Shown: positions 37,801 through 46,591, counted from the stretch's first letter. The stretch: DNA of 64,000 nucleotides from Cordilura impudica (GCA_963682025.1 OY821519.1:145680312-145744311); one strand, 5' to 3'. Numbers and translations: made by a program. The notes: generated by a model not told the origin, from the letters alone.

Positions 37801-40800
37801 GGTCCCGAAGACTTATTAACGTTGATATCCGAAAGAACCTTTTTAACTGCACGTGCTCGAAAGAATATTTTAGGCATAGTACAAGATACACTTTCAAGTT
37901 CGGGCAGAGGTTGATCGATATCCGGCAAAAACGTGTTTTTTGCAAAAAGTTCAACTAATAGGTTAGCTTTATCAACCGGTTCAGTGAATATTTGGTCATT
38001 CATGAAAAGAGTTGGGATAGCAGAACTAGCATTGTTCTTTATCCTTTTAACAAATGACTAAAAGCTCTTGCTACCCCGAGGAGCAGAGAGAACTTTAGCA
38101 CGAAGACGCTAATCGTAAAGAAACTTTTGGCGCCTTAGTGTTTTGACACATTCAGTTCTCGCCTATTTGCGTTGCAGTTCAGTGGCGGAATTTTTATTTT
38201 CACGCCAATATCTGAATGCTTTCTCTCTGGATCTGACTGCATCTCTGCAGGTCTGGTTAAACCATAATTTTTGATTTGGTTTAGCCGAAATGTGCTTTGA
38301 TGGAATGAATAATCGTTGAGCTCAGCTCAACGACCCTTTTCGTAAATAAAAACTAAGCGCTTCATAGCTGGTGCTGTAACACTTTGAAGTATAGGGTACG
38401 AAAAGGATGCGGAAATGGTGCAGTGATCCGAATTACCGAGAGGTGCAAATATTTTCACTTCATACTTATCAGGATGTGAAGTGAGAAAAGGGTCGAGAGT
38501 ATTTTGTCGTTGCCCTTCAATGCACGGAGATTGTTTCTAGATAAAGAAAAGTTTCATTAGTGTAAAGAGCTACAAATAATCTCGGTATAATTTATATAAT
38601 AAATCTTCCAGCGATAGATAATAAGAATTGTGAAAAATTGTTAATTAAACCAGTAAAAAGACAAAACAAAATTGTGATGATTTGTACTGAAAGTATAATA
38701 AAATGTAACAAAGAGATTTACGAGGTAAAAGAAAATTGTAAAGAATATAATGGTTTATGTATTTGTAACGAAGCAAATCTATTAGATATAAGTCAATCAA
38801 ATTGTATTCCAGCTGTTTTATCTATCAGGAATCTTGATTGCGTTGTTATAAATAATCTACATATAAATTCGGTAGTACCTTTAATTGTTGAACTAAATTA
38901 AAGGTACTATCGAAACTTCAAATAATGAGACAAGTGAATTATCTTAAACATAACCTGATTCAGTTCCATAATGATACCATTACGGTAGCCAATAGAACAT
39001 ATATATCAAGGAAAATATCAGATTGGAAGCCGCTTCCGCCCTTACTCCAAGCGATCCAAGTAAATCAAGAAATCGAGGAAATCCTTTCGTTAGAATTAAT
39101 GAAAGACTTACAAATGGATAATATTGACAAATTGACATCAATGTCAACTAAAAGGGAGGTGATGTTTTCACTTAATTTGCTCACAAATGTGATCAACGAA
39201 AGCCATCTGCCGTAACTAAGGGTATCGAGGATCAATCCGCTTCACCTAAACCAAAACTCGAATTTCGTAGCACCAATGACCTTCCTATTCACTAATAATC
39301 GGGACGACTCTACTTACGGGGGGAGTTAGGGTGACAACTTTGCATAAACTGAACCTGATATTTAAATTTTCGTATTTTTTTGGTTCGCACGCGCAACGAA
39401 CATTCTGCAATGTCTACAAAAGCAATTTTAATTCCCATAAAAATGGGAATTTCATAGTATTCAACACGCGCAGCGTAAACTGCTGATTCGCAAGTTGAAA
39501 CGAAAAAATCATGATTTTTGTTGTATACATAAAGGTTTTTTGAAGCCGAATAAGTTAGTCAATAAGAGACGGTAAACGGAAACAACAGTGAACAATAATT
39601 AAAAAATAATTTAAAAGACTAATAATTAACTTTTCTCATGGATACAGTGATGCCAAGTGTGGGGATTTTTCCCTTTTTGTTAGTATTTTTTCAAAAATTT
39701 GACATGTAGGGAAAAAGGGAAAGAATTCTGATTTTTATCGAATTGTAGGGATTTTTTGCAGATTTTTTTAAACAACTTAACAACTTTTAAACTTTAAAAT
39801 TAAAAATATATATCTTTTTTAAGTCTGGTAATCACTCTATAATATGAAGGAAGTAAATATGTGGCTTCTTTAATAACAATTACAAGTAAAAACACTTGTT
39901 TGTGTAGTTTACTTGTTTTGTGCATCTTTTTATACATACGTCGCCATCTCTGTAGGTCTCTTCGATTTTAATAAGTAAGTTTGTAAATTAAAAGAACATG
40001 ATGCTGAAAACACATCAAAGAAATACAGAAAACAAAGGTTATGCTCAAGTTGGCTGAGAGACGAGAAGCTAATGGGATGGCTAGAATAGGTAAAAGATGA
40101 CGACTTTAAATGCAGATGCAAGGCTTGTGATAAAATATTAAATTGCGATAAATCAGATCTAAGTAAACATGCTAATAAACACTGTCATAAAAAAATCTTT
40201 TAAAATCAAGAACCAAAATTCTGTTTGCATTATAAGATCTCATTTGCAAGCCATTTTAATTGTGTCAATTTTAAATGCACATCTAGTCTTATCAAAAAGA
40301 TTAATTCTACAGAATTCTAAAATTATTTTTTTTTATAATAGCTCTGTTCGTTTACTTTCCCAGTAAAAACCATTAAAAACCTAAATTTCAGAGAGTAAGA
40401 AAAATTAGTTCTCAAAAACATAAATATCCAAAAATATTAAACGAACAGCAATTTGTAAGAATTTGCACGTAAATAGAAACACATGAAAGGGAAGAAGTCA
40501 AACTCTAAATTAAAAAAAGAAATATACCTTAATTAGAATTTATTTTATTTAACATGTAAAAATATTAGCGGTATTCACTCTTGGTGTTAAATTTACAACC
40601 CTGTTATATTTACAACGATTTTATATTACAAAGCGTGAACGTCTTTTCCGTGTATATTAGCGGTATTCACTCTTGGTGTTAAATTTACAACCCTGTTATA
40701 TTTACAACGATTTTATATTACAAAGCGTGAACGTCTTTTCCGTGTATATTGTATTATGTATTGTAAATTAATGAATCAGCTGATTTTTGTTTTGTTTTCC

Positions 40801-43800
40801 ATCAATCTGAAAATAAAAAATATCAAAAAGCATTTGAAGATTAGAAAAATGCCGAAAATGCTTAATTTACCTATCGGTCGATCTTTATTATTAATTTATT
40901 TATTATTTTGATCCATTTTTTATTATTTATTTTAATAGTGACCACAAAATGAACAATAAAATTAAACAATTGTTTTGGCAGCTCAACGATCAGCTGTTTT
41001 AGTCTTGTAAATGTTTAGTCTTGTTAATGTACTATACCTTTTACCCTTGTACTTTAACCACAGCGTAGTAAATTTTCATTTCATACATTTTGTTGTTGCG
41101 GTGTTGTAAGTAATAGTACTTTTACTATATCTACAACATTTACAAGGGTTACAAGGGTACTTTACTACCAAGAGTGAAAACCCTTATTGTATTGTGTATT
41201 GTAAATTAATGAATCAGCTGATTTTTGTTTTGTTTTCCATCAATTTTAAAACTAAAAAATATCAAAAAGCAATTGAAGATTAGAAAAATGCCGAAAATGC
41301 TAAATTTACCTATCGGTCCATCTTTATTATTAATTTATTTATTATTTTGATCCATTTTTTTATTATTTATTTTGATAGTGACCACAAAATGAACAACAAA
41401 ATTAAACAATTGCTTTGGCAGCTCAACGATCAGTCTGTTTTAGTCTTGTAAATGTTTAGTCTTGTTAATATACTATACCTTTTACCCTTGTACTTTAACC
41501 ACAGTGTAGTAAATTTTCATTTCATACATTTTGTTGTTGCGGTGTTGTAAATAATAGTACTTTTACTATATCTACAACATTTACAAGGGTTACAAGGGTA
41601 CGTTACTACCAAGAGTGAAAACCCTTATTCATTGAAACTAATATCATTACCTATTGCTTTTGAAAATAAACATTTATTATGAATTTTTTTTTTTTTCAAT
41701 TATATATTCATCCTTTATTTACATATTTTAACAAATTTGATATTCACATATGAGATCTTATCTTTACATATAGATATTGCAACAAATAATATATAGGATC
41801 TAAAGATATTAAATAGTTTTTATTTTATTTTTAATGATTTTTAAAGGAAAATGGGAGGAAAAAAAACCTTTATATGATTTAATAAATTCAAATACTATCT
41901 GAAAATATTTATGTGCTTATAGGAGGTTTATTTGAAATAATAGACCTCTATAAGCACAAAATTTTCAATTTGGTGATTTCTTTTTAATTTTACGTTAATT
42001 CTCTACATTCTCTTATCAGTGGGTAAGAGGAATTTTCAATTTTGGCAAAGTAATTGTTATTAATCCTTGTTATGAAATCGATAATTTTTTCATAACCTGT
42101 TTGTTCATGAAGAAGATTTGTAGGATACCTCCAGGGCTTTTTATATATCATTTTAAGACATTTGTTTTGTATAATTTGTAAGCGTTTTAGGTGGCAGTTG
42201 GCAGCGTCACTCCAAATAGGACACGCGTATGTTAATATTGGCCTTATAACACTTTTGAAGAGTAGGTTTTTGTTTTTGTGGTTTAGAAATGACCTTCTAT
42301 TTAGCAGTGGCCATAATGCTTTAAATGAATTTATAGCTTTTTGGCATGTAGCCATAATATGTTGTTTAAAAGTAAGTTTTTTGTCCAAGACAACTCCGAG
42401 ATATTTGACATGATTAAGTACATTTACGGTATTATTTCCAATAAGAAGATGACGTCTTGGCAGTCTTTTGGGAGATTTGTTGAATGGAAAAATTATTGCT
42501 TGGGTCTTGTTTGGATTAATTTTGATTTTCCACTTGTGAAAATATTTACTGCATTTTACAAGTCCCTTTTCCATTTTCTTCAGGAGTGCACTTGTAAGTT
42601 TGTTTGAAGAAATTAACGCAGTATCATCTGCGTAGTAAGCAACTTTCATATATTTCGGGACTTTGAAATCAGATGTATATATCGAGTAAAGCAATGGCGA
42701 CAAGACTGATCCTTGAGGTAACCCTGTGGTAATGGTTTTTGGAGATGATGTTTCATTATTAATCGCAACTTTAAAGTTTCTGCCGTGAATGAAATCTGAA
42801 ATAAGTTTACATAAATATTTTGGTATATTTGCATCAAGAAGTTTAAATACTAGGCCATTATGCCAAACGGTGTCAAACGCTTTTTCAATATCTAACAATA
42901 TTACACCCGTTGAACGTTTATTGTTTTTATTTGTGATTATTTGATTTTTAATTCTGTTTATTTGGTGAGTAGTGCTATGCCCTTTTTTAAATCCAAATTG
43001 TTCTTTAGCAACAATAGAATTGGTCGTTACAAATTCACTAAGACGAGAATGTAGAATTTTTTCAAATATTTTACCAAAGTTACTTAATAGACTAATAGGT
43101 CTATAGCTATTTGGGTTATTTTTTGGCTTGCTAGGTTTGTTGACAGCTATAACCTTAGCATTTTTGAAATGGTTTGGGAAATAGTTGAGTTTGATGCAGC
43201 TGTTAAATATTATAACCAGTAATTTTAGAGCTTTGAGTGGTAGTTTCTTTAAGAGCAGGTTGGGAACATTGTCAAAACCAGGGGATTTTGAGGGTTTTAT
43301 TGATGAGACAATATTCATTACTTCTTCAAGAGATGTATAAATTGCAGATTCAGAACTGGGGTTTTCCTTCTTAAAATTATTTACTGTTGTATTTATTAGT
43401 GTATCTGCCGAGTGGTTATAGTTCGAAGTGAGGTTATTTGCTTGGACAAATGTATTTGCCAGGACTTCAGCCTTGTCCTTATCAGATGTTATTTTTGTAT
43501 TTCCAACTTTAAAGTGAGCGATTTGATTTTTTCCTTTTCCTCGCAAGTTCCTGCTTATTTTCCAAAATGATTTATCACCTGGTTTTAAATTGGATAATAA
43601 TTGAGACCATTTCTTATTGCGCTCCGAATTAATACTTTTATCAATCATGTTACTTAGAAACTTAGTACATTGATTATAAAAAGTTTGCTCGGCTATATTT
43701 GAAGATCGTTGGCTTTTTCTTTTAAAGCTTCTTCTTAGTTTTATATATTTCACAGTACTTTCTGGTAATGTGTAATTATTTTGTTGAGTTATTTTAGGTG

Positions 43801-46509
43801 TAGACACATCCCTTGCTTCGAAAACTACATTTATAAATTTTTGGATTTCCTGATCAATTACTGCCTTAGTATTGTATATATCGGAAAATAATGTAATTTT
43901 ATTGTCTAAAAAATTCATATAAATGTTCCAGTTGGTTGCACTATAATCATAATAATTGAGGTCAACCTGCAAGGCCATTGACCTTTTAAGTGTACATATA
44001 ATGGGGCGATGGTCTGATGGTATTTCGTAATCCATTGTTTTAACGTCTATATTTAAAGCGGAGTTACTTAAAATAATATCGACTGTGGATGCTTCGCGAT
44101 TGTGTTGATGGGGGAATAGGGTTGGACTATTAGGATAGTGAATAAAAAAATTGCTTGATTGCTGTAGGTTGTTGAGTGCGATTCCTGCAGTATTATTTGA
44201 ACGACAATTCCATGAACAATGTTTGGCATTTAGGTCACCAAAAACTATATATTCTTTGGTGGAAGGTGTTAGGTTCAAGATATCAGCACAGAAGTTATGG
44301 GTATATCTTGGTGAATATAACGAAGATACAACAATAGGTCTATTATTTATAATAACTTCAATTGAGATGTTTTCGATTGATGAGGTGTTTGATATAAAGA
44401 GGTTTTTATGAGCGACAGATTTATGAATTAACAGAGCTACTCCTCCTCCTCTTGCATCTGTTCTGTCACTTCTATATAAATAATAATTTTTAAAGTAGGG
44501 TCTATGATTTTCTGAAAAAAATGTTTCATTCAAAGACGCTACTTTAATATTTTCTCGTTCAATTAGTATCTCAAATTGTTTTAATTTAGAAAAGTTTGAA
44601 ATGCCATTAGCATTCAAGTGAAGCATTTTGAATTCGTTTAAATTATCACATTTATTATGAAAGAAATTGGCAGATACGCAAATTTTTTGGCAGGAACCTG
44701 TTTTAAAAGATTAAAATTAATGAAACCTGGTTATGTGAATATTTACTTACTTCTATATTTAATTTCCTCAGAATTATTATTTAAAATGCTTGCACAAAAA
44801 TAGAATTGTACTATTTTTGCTTTATTTACCACAAAAATCTATCATATGTTTTTCAAACATATGTTTTTTCTTCCTTGCTAATTCTTACTGGCAAAAATAT
44901 ATATTCAGTAAAAACTAGCAAGTTTTCAAAAAATGAACTGTCACTTTACGCCGCTCTCATTTATTCTCTTTTACTGGGTTTTTGAAGTAAACGAACAGGG
45001 TCCAGTAAATTTTGTGATAATTTGCACAAATTATTACAAATTATCACGTAAACAAACAGAGCTAATATCTGTTAGTTTATGTTATTCTTATGATATTCTT
45101 GACTTACTTTTTATATTATTTTTCTTCATTGAAATTGAAAATCTACAAATTAAAAATAAAATTTTATTTTCTGAAAAATTTTAAAAACTAGTGTGGGGAA
45201 AAATTTAGGGAGAAGAAAGTGGGTGTAGCGAAAAAAAGGGATTTTTTTCATAAGCGTAGGGATTTCTGAAAAAATCTCCTGGCAGCACTGCATGGATACT
45301 TGATTTTGCAAAAATTAATTTACAAAAATCATGTACATATATAATTGTATAATGTATATAATTGATTTTTTTTTATATATTGCGAATATCTAGTTATACT
45401 CCATAATACTATCTGGTCAGGGTATACTGACTTTATGCTGATATATGTAACTATCAAAAATATTTGACCAAGACCCATTTTTTATTATACCGATCGACTC
45501 TGAATCACTCTCTGTGTCGATTTAGCGATGTCTGTCCGTCCGTCCGTCCGTCTGTCTGTCCATGTAAACATTGTAATCAAACTACAGGTCGCAAATGTGA
45601 ACGCTATGAAAATCGGTTCATGTTCCATTTATCAGTAGTAAAAAATATAAACCTTATAGGACAATTCTTAATCATGGCCCCCTCATATGAAGCTAATTCC
45701 CGATCTTCACTGAAATCTATAAAAAAAAATTTTCCACACTTTTTTTTCTCAAATTTGGTTTGCATATGTTTTTGCAAAAAATAAGTGACCTTAACAAATA
45801 TTGTCAGAATCGGTAAATTTTTCGACGTAGTCCCCATATAAATATAGCATCCGATATGAACGTTTTCATATGCGAAGGCAAAAAATTAATTACAATACCA
45901 CTCAAACTTGGTTTATGTTTATTTTCTATATCTAAATAGTTGGACCACAGAGATAGGGTCTTTAAACGTATAGTCGGTGCAGACCGACTATAATTTTCTT
46001 ATTTTATATTAATAAAGATTACAAAAAATTATTATAAATTATAGTTATATAATAAATTATTATAACTTTTATGCTAAAATTTAGGATAGAAAATCTAAAA
46101 TTATTGATATATATTTTAGAGGTATGTAGAGGAATTTAACGACCTTATTCGACGAGTACATTCAATTATTATTTCGCTCTTAGTGGATAGAGGCATTAAC
46201 ATTAATTTTTTTCTTTAATTTTAATAAATAACCAGAATATACATGCTGGGGTTTGTATTTATGTGATTAACATTCGAAATGTTTTTTGCAATATGTTAAT
46301 TGTTTTCGAAATTGAATTTTTATTAACGAATTTAACCCTTTTTGATATCTACTCATCTAAAATGAAATATTATTCTTCATTATTTTTAGGTCATTATTCT
46401 ACCTTGTGGTCATGTCTGCATATGTGAAGATTGTTCAGAAAAAATCAAAATGACATGTCCTGTATGTCGTGGTAAAATAAATACAAGAGCTGCTGCTTTT
46501 ATAGCTTAA
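24544..46509 (+). CDS. Mul1: Mitochondrial E3 ubiquitin ligase 1 (MUL1/MAPL)
   Basis: Four exons: 24544-24648, 24703-24872, 25094-25715 and 46390-46509, phases 0, 2, 0, total 338 residues. MUL1 is a mitochondrial outer-membrane RING ubiquitin/SUMO ligase acting on fusion proteins and mitophagy. Seen: N-terminal membrane segment (about 3-22), GIDE/BAM intermembrane domain (TGVLQVVKL, SEHRIARGFAGFW, DNYEPSTLSLIDHVFG, GELELDGKILRLQP), second membrane segment 229-248, a basic coiled stretch, and a RING finger with C290/C293 (LCVVCNINPKE) in exon 3 and CGHVCICEDC plus CPVCR in exon 4. Length equals the usual fly protein. The third intron (25716-46389, about 20.7 kb, GTAAGT...TTTTAG) cuts the RING and is full of transposons. 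A polyadenylation signal AATAAA is at 46586. No lesion in the exons. Confidence 0.93.
25716..28027. other. Mul1 intron 3, left part
   Basis: AT-rich intron sequence. It contains a perfect (AT)n microsatellite at about 25797-25831, a short palindromic element at 27188-27336 and no credible ORF. Confidence 0.6.
27188..27336. mobile_element. Short palindromic MITE, about 150 bp
   Basis: The left arm GAGGCTCATTCTTTAAAACG and right arm ...TATGGAATGAGCGCCTTAA fold on each other, with AACGAAACGT and ACGAAATGTAACG also pairing. It lies in Mul1 intron 3. Confidence 0.5.
28028..28765 (-). repeat. mini-me-like repeat, full length, minus orientation
   Basis: Starts with TAAGAAAATTATAGTCGGTC (reverse of the 3' end), holds GGACGGACGGACATCGC and ends with the reversed 5' hairpin (TTATACCCTGACCATATAG). 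Diverged from copies 1-3. Located in Mul1 intron 3. Confidence 0.8.
28770..30110 (+). pseudogene. jockey-type reverse transcriptase relic
   Basis: Plus-strand RT remnants in several frames: KSPGLDGVNNKFLKK (about 28990), KTIAIPKPNKSPDCPKSYRP (about 29068), LLSYDSKILEQVIKEKL and QQYGFRREHNITHPL, then thumb-like pieces (WSTSTIYHIKKLQVAQNK, 29875-29930). The catalytic YADD block is not recognisable. Many stops; an old copy in Mul1 intron 3. Confidence 0.7.
30237..31241 (-). pseudogene. Non-LTR RT relic, family K, copy 1
   Basis: Minus-strand RT pieces: NVNKSPGPNGIPALVLKQC (about 30880), LDISKTFDCVWHGTLISKLI (about 30520-30567) and SGVSQGSALLL. The same protein family and even the same nucleotide context occur at 36990-38545 on the same strand. 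The copy is truncated on both sides and frameshifted. Confidence 0.75.
31242..31283 (-). repeat. mini-me-like repeat, 3' end only
   Basis: ACAAGTAAGAAAATTATAGG is followed by a decayed form of the terminal palindrome. Only the last ~40 bp of the repeat are present, in minus orientation. Confidence 0.65.
31300..31600. repeat. Interspersed repeat H, copy 2 (inverted relative to copy 1)
   Basis: AGGCAAGGCGATTTCTTGTG and flanking sequence are the reverse complement of part of 6650-6930. No coding region. Confidence 0.55.
31601..32440. other. Mul1 intron 3, unassigned segment
   Basis: No gene or clear repeat boundary. It includes a CCCCAGGCTTCCTGCAGGGA stretch near 31964 and AT-rich sequence, and ends in a short TA run just before the next mini-me-like copy. 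Confidence 0.4.
32441..33223 (+). repeat. mini-me-like repeat, full length
   Basis: 5' hairpin at 32441, three GTCC units at about 32570-32581, terminal near-palindrome and TTTTCTTACTTGTT at about 33195-33222. It contains a GGACAACTCTTAGTCATAGG stretch that copies 1-3 lack, so it is an older subtype. Confidence 0.8.
33224..33582. other. Mul1 intron 3, unassigned segment
   Basis: No gene is seen. Sequence of unknown origin lies between a mini-me-like copy and the start of the gypsy relic. Confidence 0.35.
33650..34970 (+). pseudogene. gypsy-type pol relic (RT and RNase H region)
   Basis: Broken reading frames with gypsy RT signatures: NREVEKLLETGIIRESRGPY, LRLVIDFKKLNEKN, FFSTIDLESGFHQI, FVRMPFGVKNAPSIFQNAMD, EFLGYVIAHGV and LRQLKSFLGLTGYYLKFIRD. 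The YVDD-type catalytic block is lost in a damaged stretch near 34115. RNase H sequence after 34530 is readable only across frameshifts. No function is expected. Confidence 0.85.
34971..35860. other. Decayed gypsy interior plus foreign AT-rich insertion
   Basis: 34971-35120 still resembles gypsy coding sequence (ANFTRHESLTTFGRTRHTIE). From about 35240 to 35700 the sequence is unlike the element and probably an insertion, without recognised ends. Confidence 0.4.
35861..35995 (+). pseudogene. gypsy integrase N-terminal fragment
   Basis: The plus strand reads RIFAIDITNPEDQLAIIEQ followed by a THARAHRSCKEN stretch, which resembles the His-containing zinc-binding start of gypsy integrases. The central catalytic domain is missing after 35995. 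Confidence 0.6.
35996..36989. other. Foreign sequence between integrase fragment and RT relic
   Basis: No gene. 36000-36330 has an LTR-like look (AATAAA-rich, ends near a GCGCAGGGGG) but no partner copy in the window. A strong imperfect palindrome lies at 36345-36450, with arms ACAGCGTAACATGT and ACATGTTACGCTGT. Confidence 0.4.
36345..36450. repeat. Imperfect palindrome with 14-bp perfect arms
   Basis: ACAGCGTAACATGT (about 36360-36373) pairs with ACATGTTACGCTGT (about 36392-36405). The centre holds a tandem ACATGTGAGTTT, and outer arms (AATACAATCA / TGATTGTATT) extend the fold. Possibly a small foldback element. Confidence 0.6.
36990..38545 (-). pseudogene. Non-LTR retrotransposon EN-RT relic, family K, copy 2
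   Basis: Minus strand. End of the endonuclease domain at about 38190-38545, then linker (SVSCTMPKIFFRARAVKKVL), NVNKSSGPDGIPALG, DRQYGFRRNCSTEDLLDLL, TLDISKAFDRVWHGALISKL, NSGVPKGSVLSPSLL and IYSFADDSSICHS, where F-A-D-D is the catalytic block (about 37165). Frameshifts separate linker and RT, and the 3' end is cut at about 36990. It sits inside the gypsy relic, so it inserted later than that element. Confidence 0.8.
38590..39215 (+). pseudogene. errantivirus env-like remnants
   Basis: Two short frames (38638-38901 and 38925-39215) resemble the C-terminal part of insect errantivirus envelope proteins, by their Cys pattern, a run near SNCIPAVLSIRN, and a final segment with SLELMKDLQMDN. They are in different frames with a stop between. 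Their place just before the polypurine tract and 3' LTR supports the call. Non-functional relic of an endogenous element. Confidence 0.55.
39324..39631 (+). repeat. 3' LTR of the gypsy relic
   Basis: Preceded by a GGGGGG polypurine tract. Begins AGTTA and ends TAACT, the expected inverted termini for this group. The first ~90 bp match the left edge at 33583. The hAT insertion begins only a few bases after it. Confidence 0.7.
40083..40203 (+). pseudogene. BED-type zinc finger remnant of hAT transposase
   Basis: A short plus-strand frame reads DDDFKCRCKACDKI and CDKSDLSKHANKHCHKK: Cys pair and His pair spaced as in the BED-like fingers of hAT transposases. It is preceded by a stop and followed by loss of homology. 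Confidence 0.55.
40567..41629. mobile_element. MITE with two internal tandem duplications
   Basis: Outer ends share TTCACTCTTGGT (left about 40574, right in reverse complement at about 41610). Inside, a 92-bp unit is repeated twice without visible difference (40567-40658, 40659-40750), then a ~440-bp unit is repeated twice (40751-41188, 41189-41629) with a few substitutions. The block is absent from element C copy 2, so it is an insertion. Confidence 0.8.
41684..44647 (-). mobile_element. jockey-like retrotransposon, 5' truncated, with target-site duplication
   Basis: Bounded by an exact 14-bp duplication ACATTTATTATGAA (41670-41683 and 44648-44661). On the plus strand it starts with 13 T (41684-41696), the reverse of the poly(A) tail. 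It contains an intact ORF2 but no ORF1; the 5' end is only 21 bp upstream of the ORF2 ATG. A clean, recent-looking insertion into element C. Confidence 0.93.
41990..44626 (-). CDS. jockey-type ORF2: endonuclease and reverse transcriptase
   Basis: Uninterrupted 878 residues. Endonuclease domain about 1-220: LNANGISNFSKLKQFE, SLNETFF, GGGVALLIHKS, VFGDLNAKHCSWNC, STVDIILS and SDHRPIICTL. RT domain about 440-730: KSPGFDNVPNLLLKK, NSYRPISLLSNFGK, EQFGFKKGHSTTHQ, LLDIEKAFDTVWHN, GLPQGSVLSPLLYS and the catalytic YYADDTALIS. Thumb and C-terminal region: VKYLGVVLDKKLTFKQHI and YACPIWSDAAN. Slightly shorter than typical jockey ORF2. The frame is open upstream of the ATG to the truncation point, so the original start may have been further 5'. 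It sits antisense inside Mul1 intron 3. Whether it can be expressed without its promoter is doubtful. Confidence 0.93.
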   Translation of the reverse strand: MLHLNANGISNFSKLKQFEILIERENIKVASLNETFFSENHRPYFKNYYLYRSDRTDARGGGVALLIHKSVAHKNLFISNTSSIENISIEVIINNRPIVVSSLYSPRYTHNFCADILNLTPSTKEYIVFGDLNAKHCSWNCRSNNTAGIALNNLQQSSNFFIHYPNSPTLFPHQHNREASTVDIILSNSALNIDVKTMDYEIPSDHRPIICTLKRSMALQVDLNYYDYSATNWNIYMNFLDNKITLFSDIYNTKAVIDQEIQKFINVVFEARDVSTPKITQQNNYTLPESTVKYIKLRRSFKRKSQRSSNIAEQTFYNQCTKFLSNMIDKSINSERNKKWSQLLSNLKPGDKSFWKISRNLRGKGKNQIAHFKVGNTKITSDKDKAEVLANTFVQANNLTSNYNHSADTLINTTVNNFKKENPSSESAIYTSLEEVMNIVSSIKPSKSPGFDNVPNLLLKKLPLKALKLLVIIFNSCIKLNYFPNHFKNAKVIAVNKPSKPKNNPNSYRPISLLSNFGKIFEKILHSRLSEFVTTNSIVAKEQFGFKKGHSTTHQINRIKNQIITNKNNKRSTGVILLDIEKAFDTVWHNGLVFKLLDANIPKYLCKLISDFIHGRNFKVAINNETSSPKTITTGLPQGSVLSPLLYSIYTSDFKVPKYMKVAYYADDTALISSNKLTSALLKKMEKGLVKCSKYFHKWKIKINPNKTQAIIFPFNKSPKRLPRRHLLIGNNTVNVLNHVKYLGVVLDKKLTFKQHIMATCQKAINSFKALWPLLNRRSFLNHKNKNLLFKSVIRPILTYACPIWSDAANCHLKRLQIIQNKCLKMIYKKPWRYPTNLLHEQTGYEKIIDFITRINNNYFAKIENSSYPLIRECRELT
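45395..46008 (+). repeat. mini-me-like repeat, shorter subtype
   Basis: 5' hairpin variant TTATACTCCATAATAC, GTCTGTCCGTCCGTCCGTCC array at about 45531-45553, terminal palindrome variant (TATAGTCGGTGCAGACCGAC) and TTTTCTTATTT. Lies 380 bp before Mul1 exon 4. Confidence 0.75.
46009..46389. other. Mul1 intron 3, right end
   Basis: AT-rich intron sequence without repeats of note, ending with the acceptor TTATTTTTAG at 46389. Confidence 0.6.
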
Positions 46510-46585
46510 ATTAGAAAACTTCGGCATATTCATATAAGTTCCTTAATAATTAAAAAATGTATATAAAGTTAACAAATCAATCAAA

Positions 46586-46591
46586 AATAAA
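46586..46591 (+). terminator. Mul1 polyadenylation signal
   Basis: AATAAA about 77 bp after the Mul1 stop codon and before the convergent kinase stop at 46653. The only canonical signal in the 143-bp interval on the plus strand. Confidence 0.6.

Larger units (their letters stand above)
33583..39631 (+). mobile_element. gypsy/errantivirus-like LTR retrotransposon relic, interrupted
   Basis: The left edge AGTTAAGGTGACAGCTTTGC matches the start of the 3' LTR (AGTTAGGGTGACAACTTTGC, 39324) for about 90 bp and then jumps directly into pol, so most of the 5' LTR, leader and gag are deleted. Pol pieces follow (33650-34970), an integrase zinc-domain piece at about 35870-35990, then foreign sequence including RT family K (36990-38545), env-like remnants (38590-39215), a GGGGGG polypurine tract and a 308-bp 3' LTR. 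Many stops and frameshifts; an old, dead provirus-like copy in Mul1 intron 3. Confidence 0.8.
40341..45062. mobile_element. TA-flanked inverted-repeat element C, copy 1, with two insertions
   Basis: The ends GCTCTGTTCGTTTACTTT and (reverse complement) GCTCTGTTTGTTTACGTG are flanked by TA on both sides, as for Tc1/mariner-type elements. Copy 2 at 58607-59216 is the same element without the insertions found here at 40567-41629 and 41684-44647. Non-autonomous; no transposase. Confidence 0.8.
39645..45290. mobile_element. hAT-like element with 8-bp duplication, carrying nested insertions
   Basis: The termini CAGTGATGCCAAGTG and (reverse complement of the right end) CAGTGCTGCCAGGAG fit hAT ends. 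An exact 8-bp target duplication CATGGATA lies at 39637-39644 and 45291-45298. Without the nested TA element the copy is about 0.9 kb. Near 40080-40200 it encodes a C2H2/BED-like zinc-finger piece (FKCRCKACDKI, SDLSKHANKHCH), as hAT transposases have at their N terminus. No transposase core remains. In Mul1 intron 3. Confidence 0.85.
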
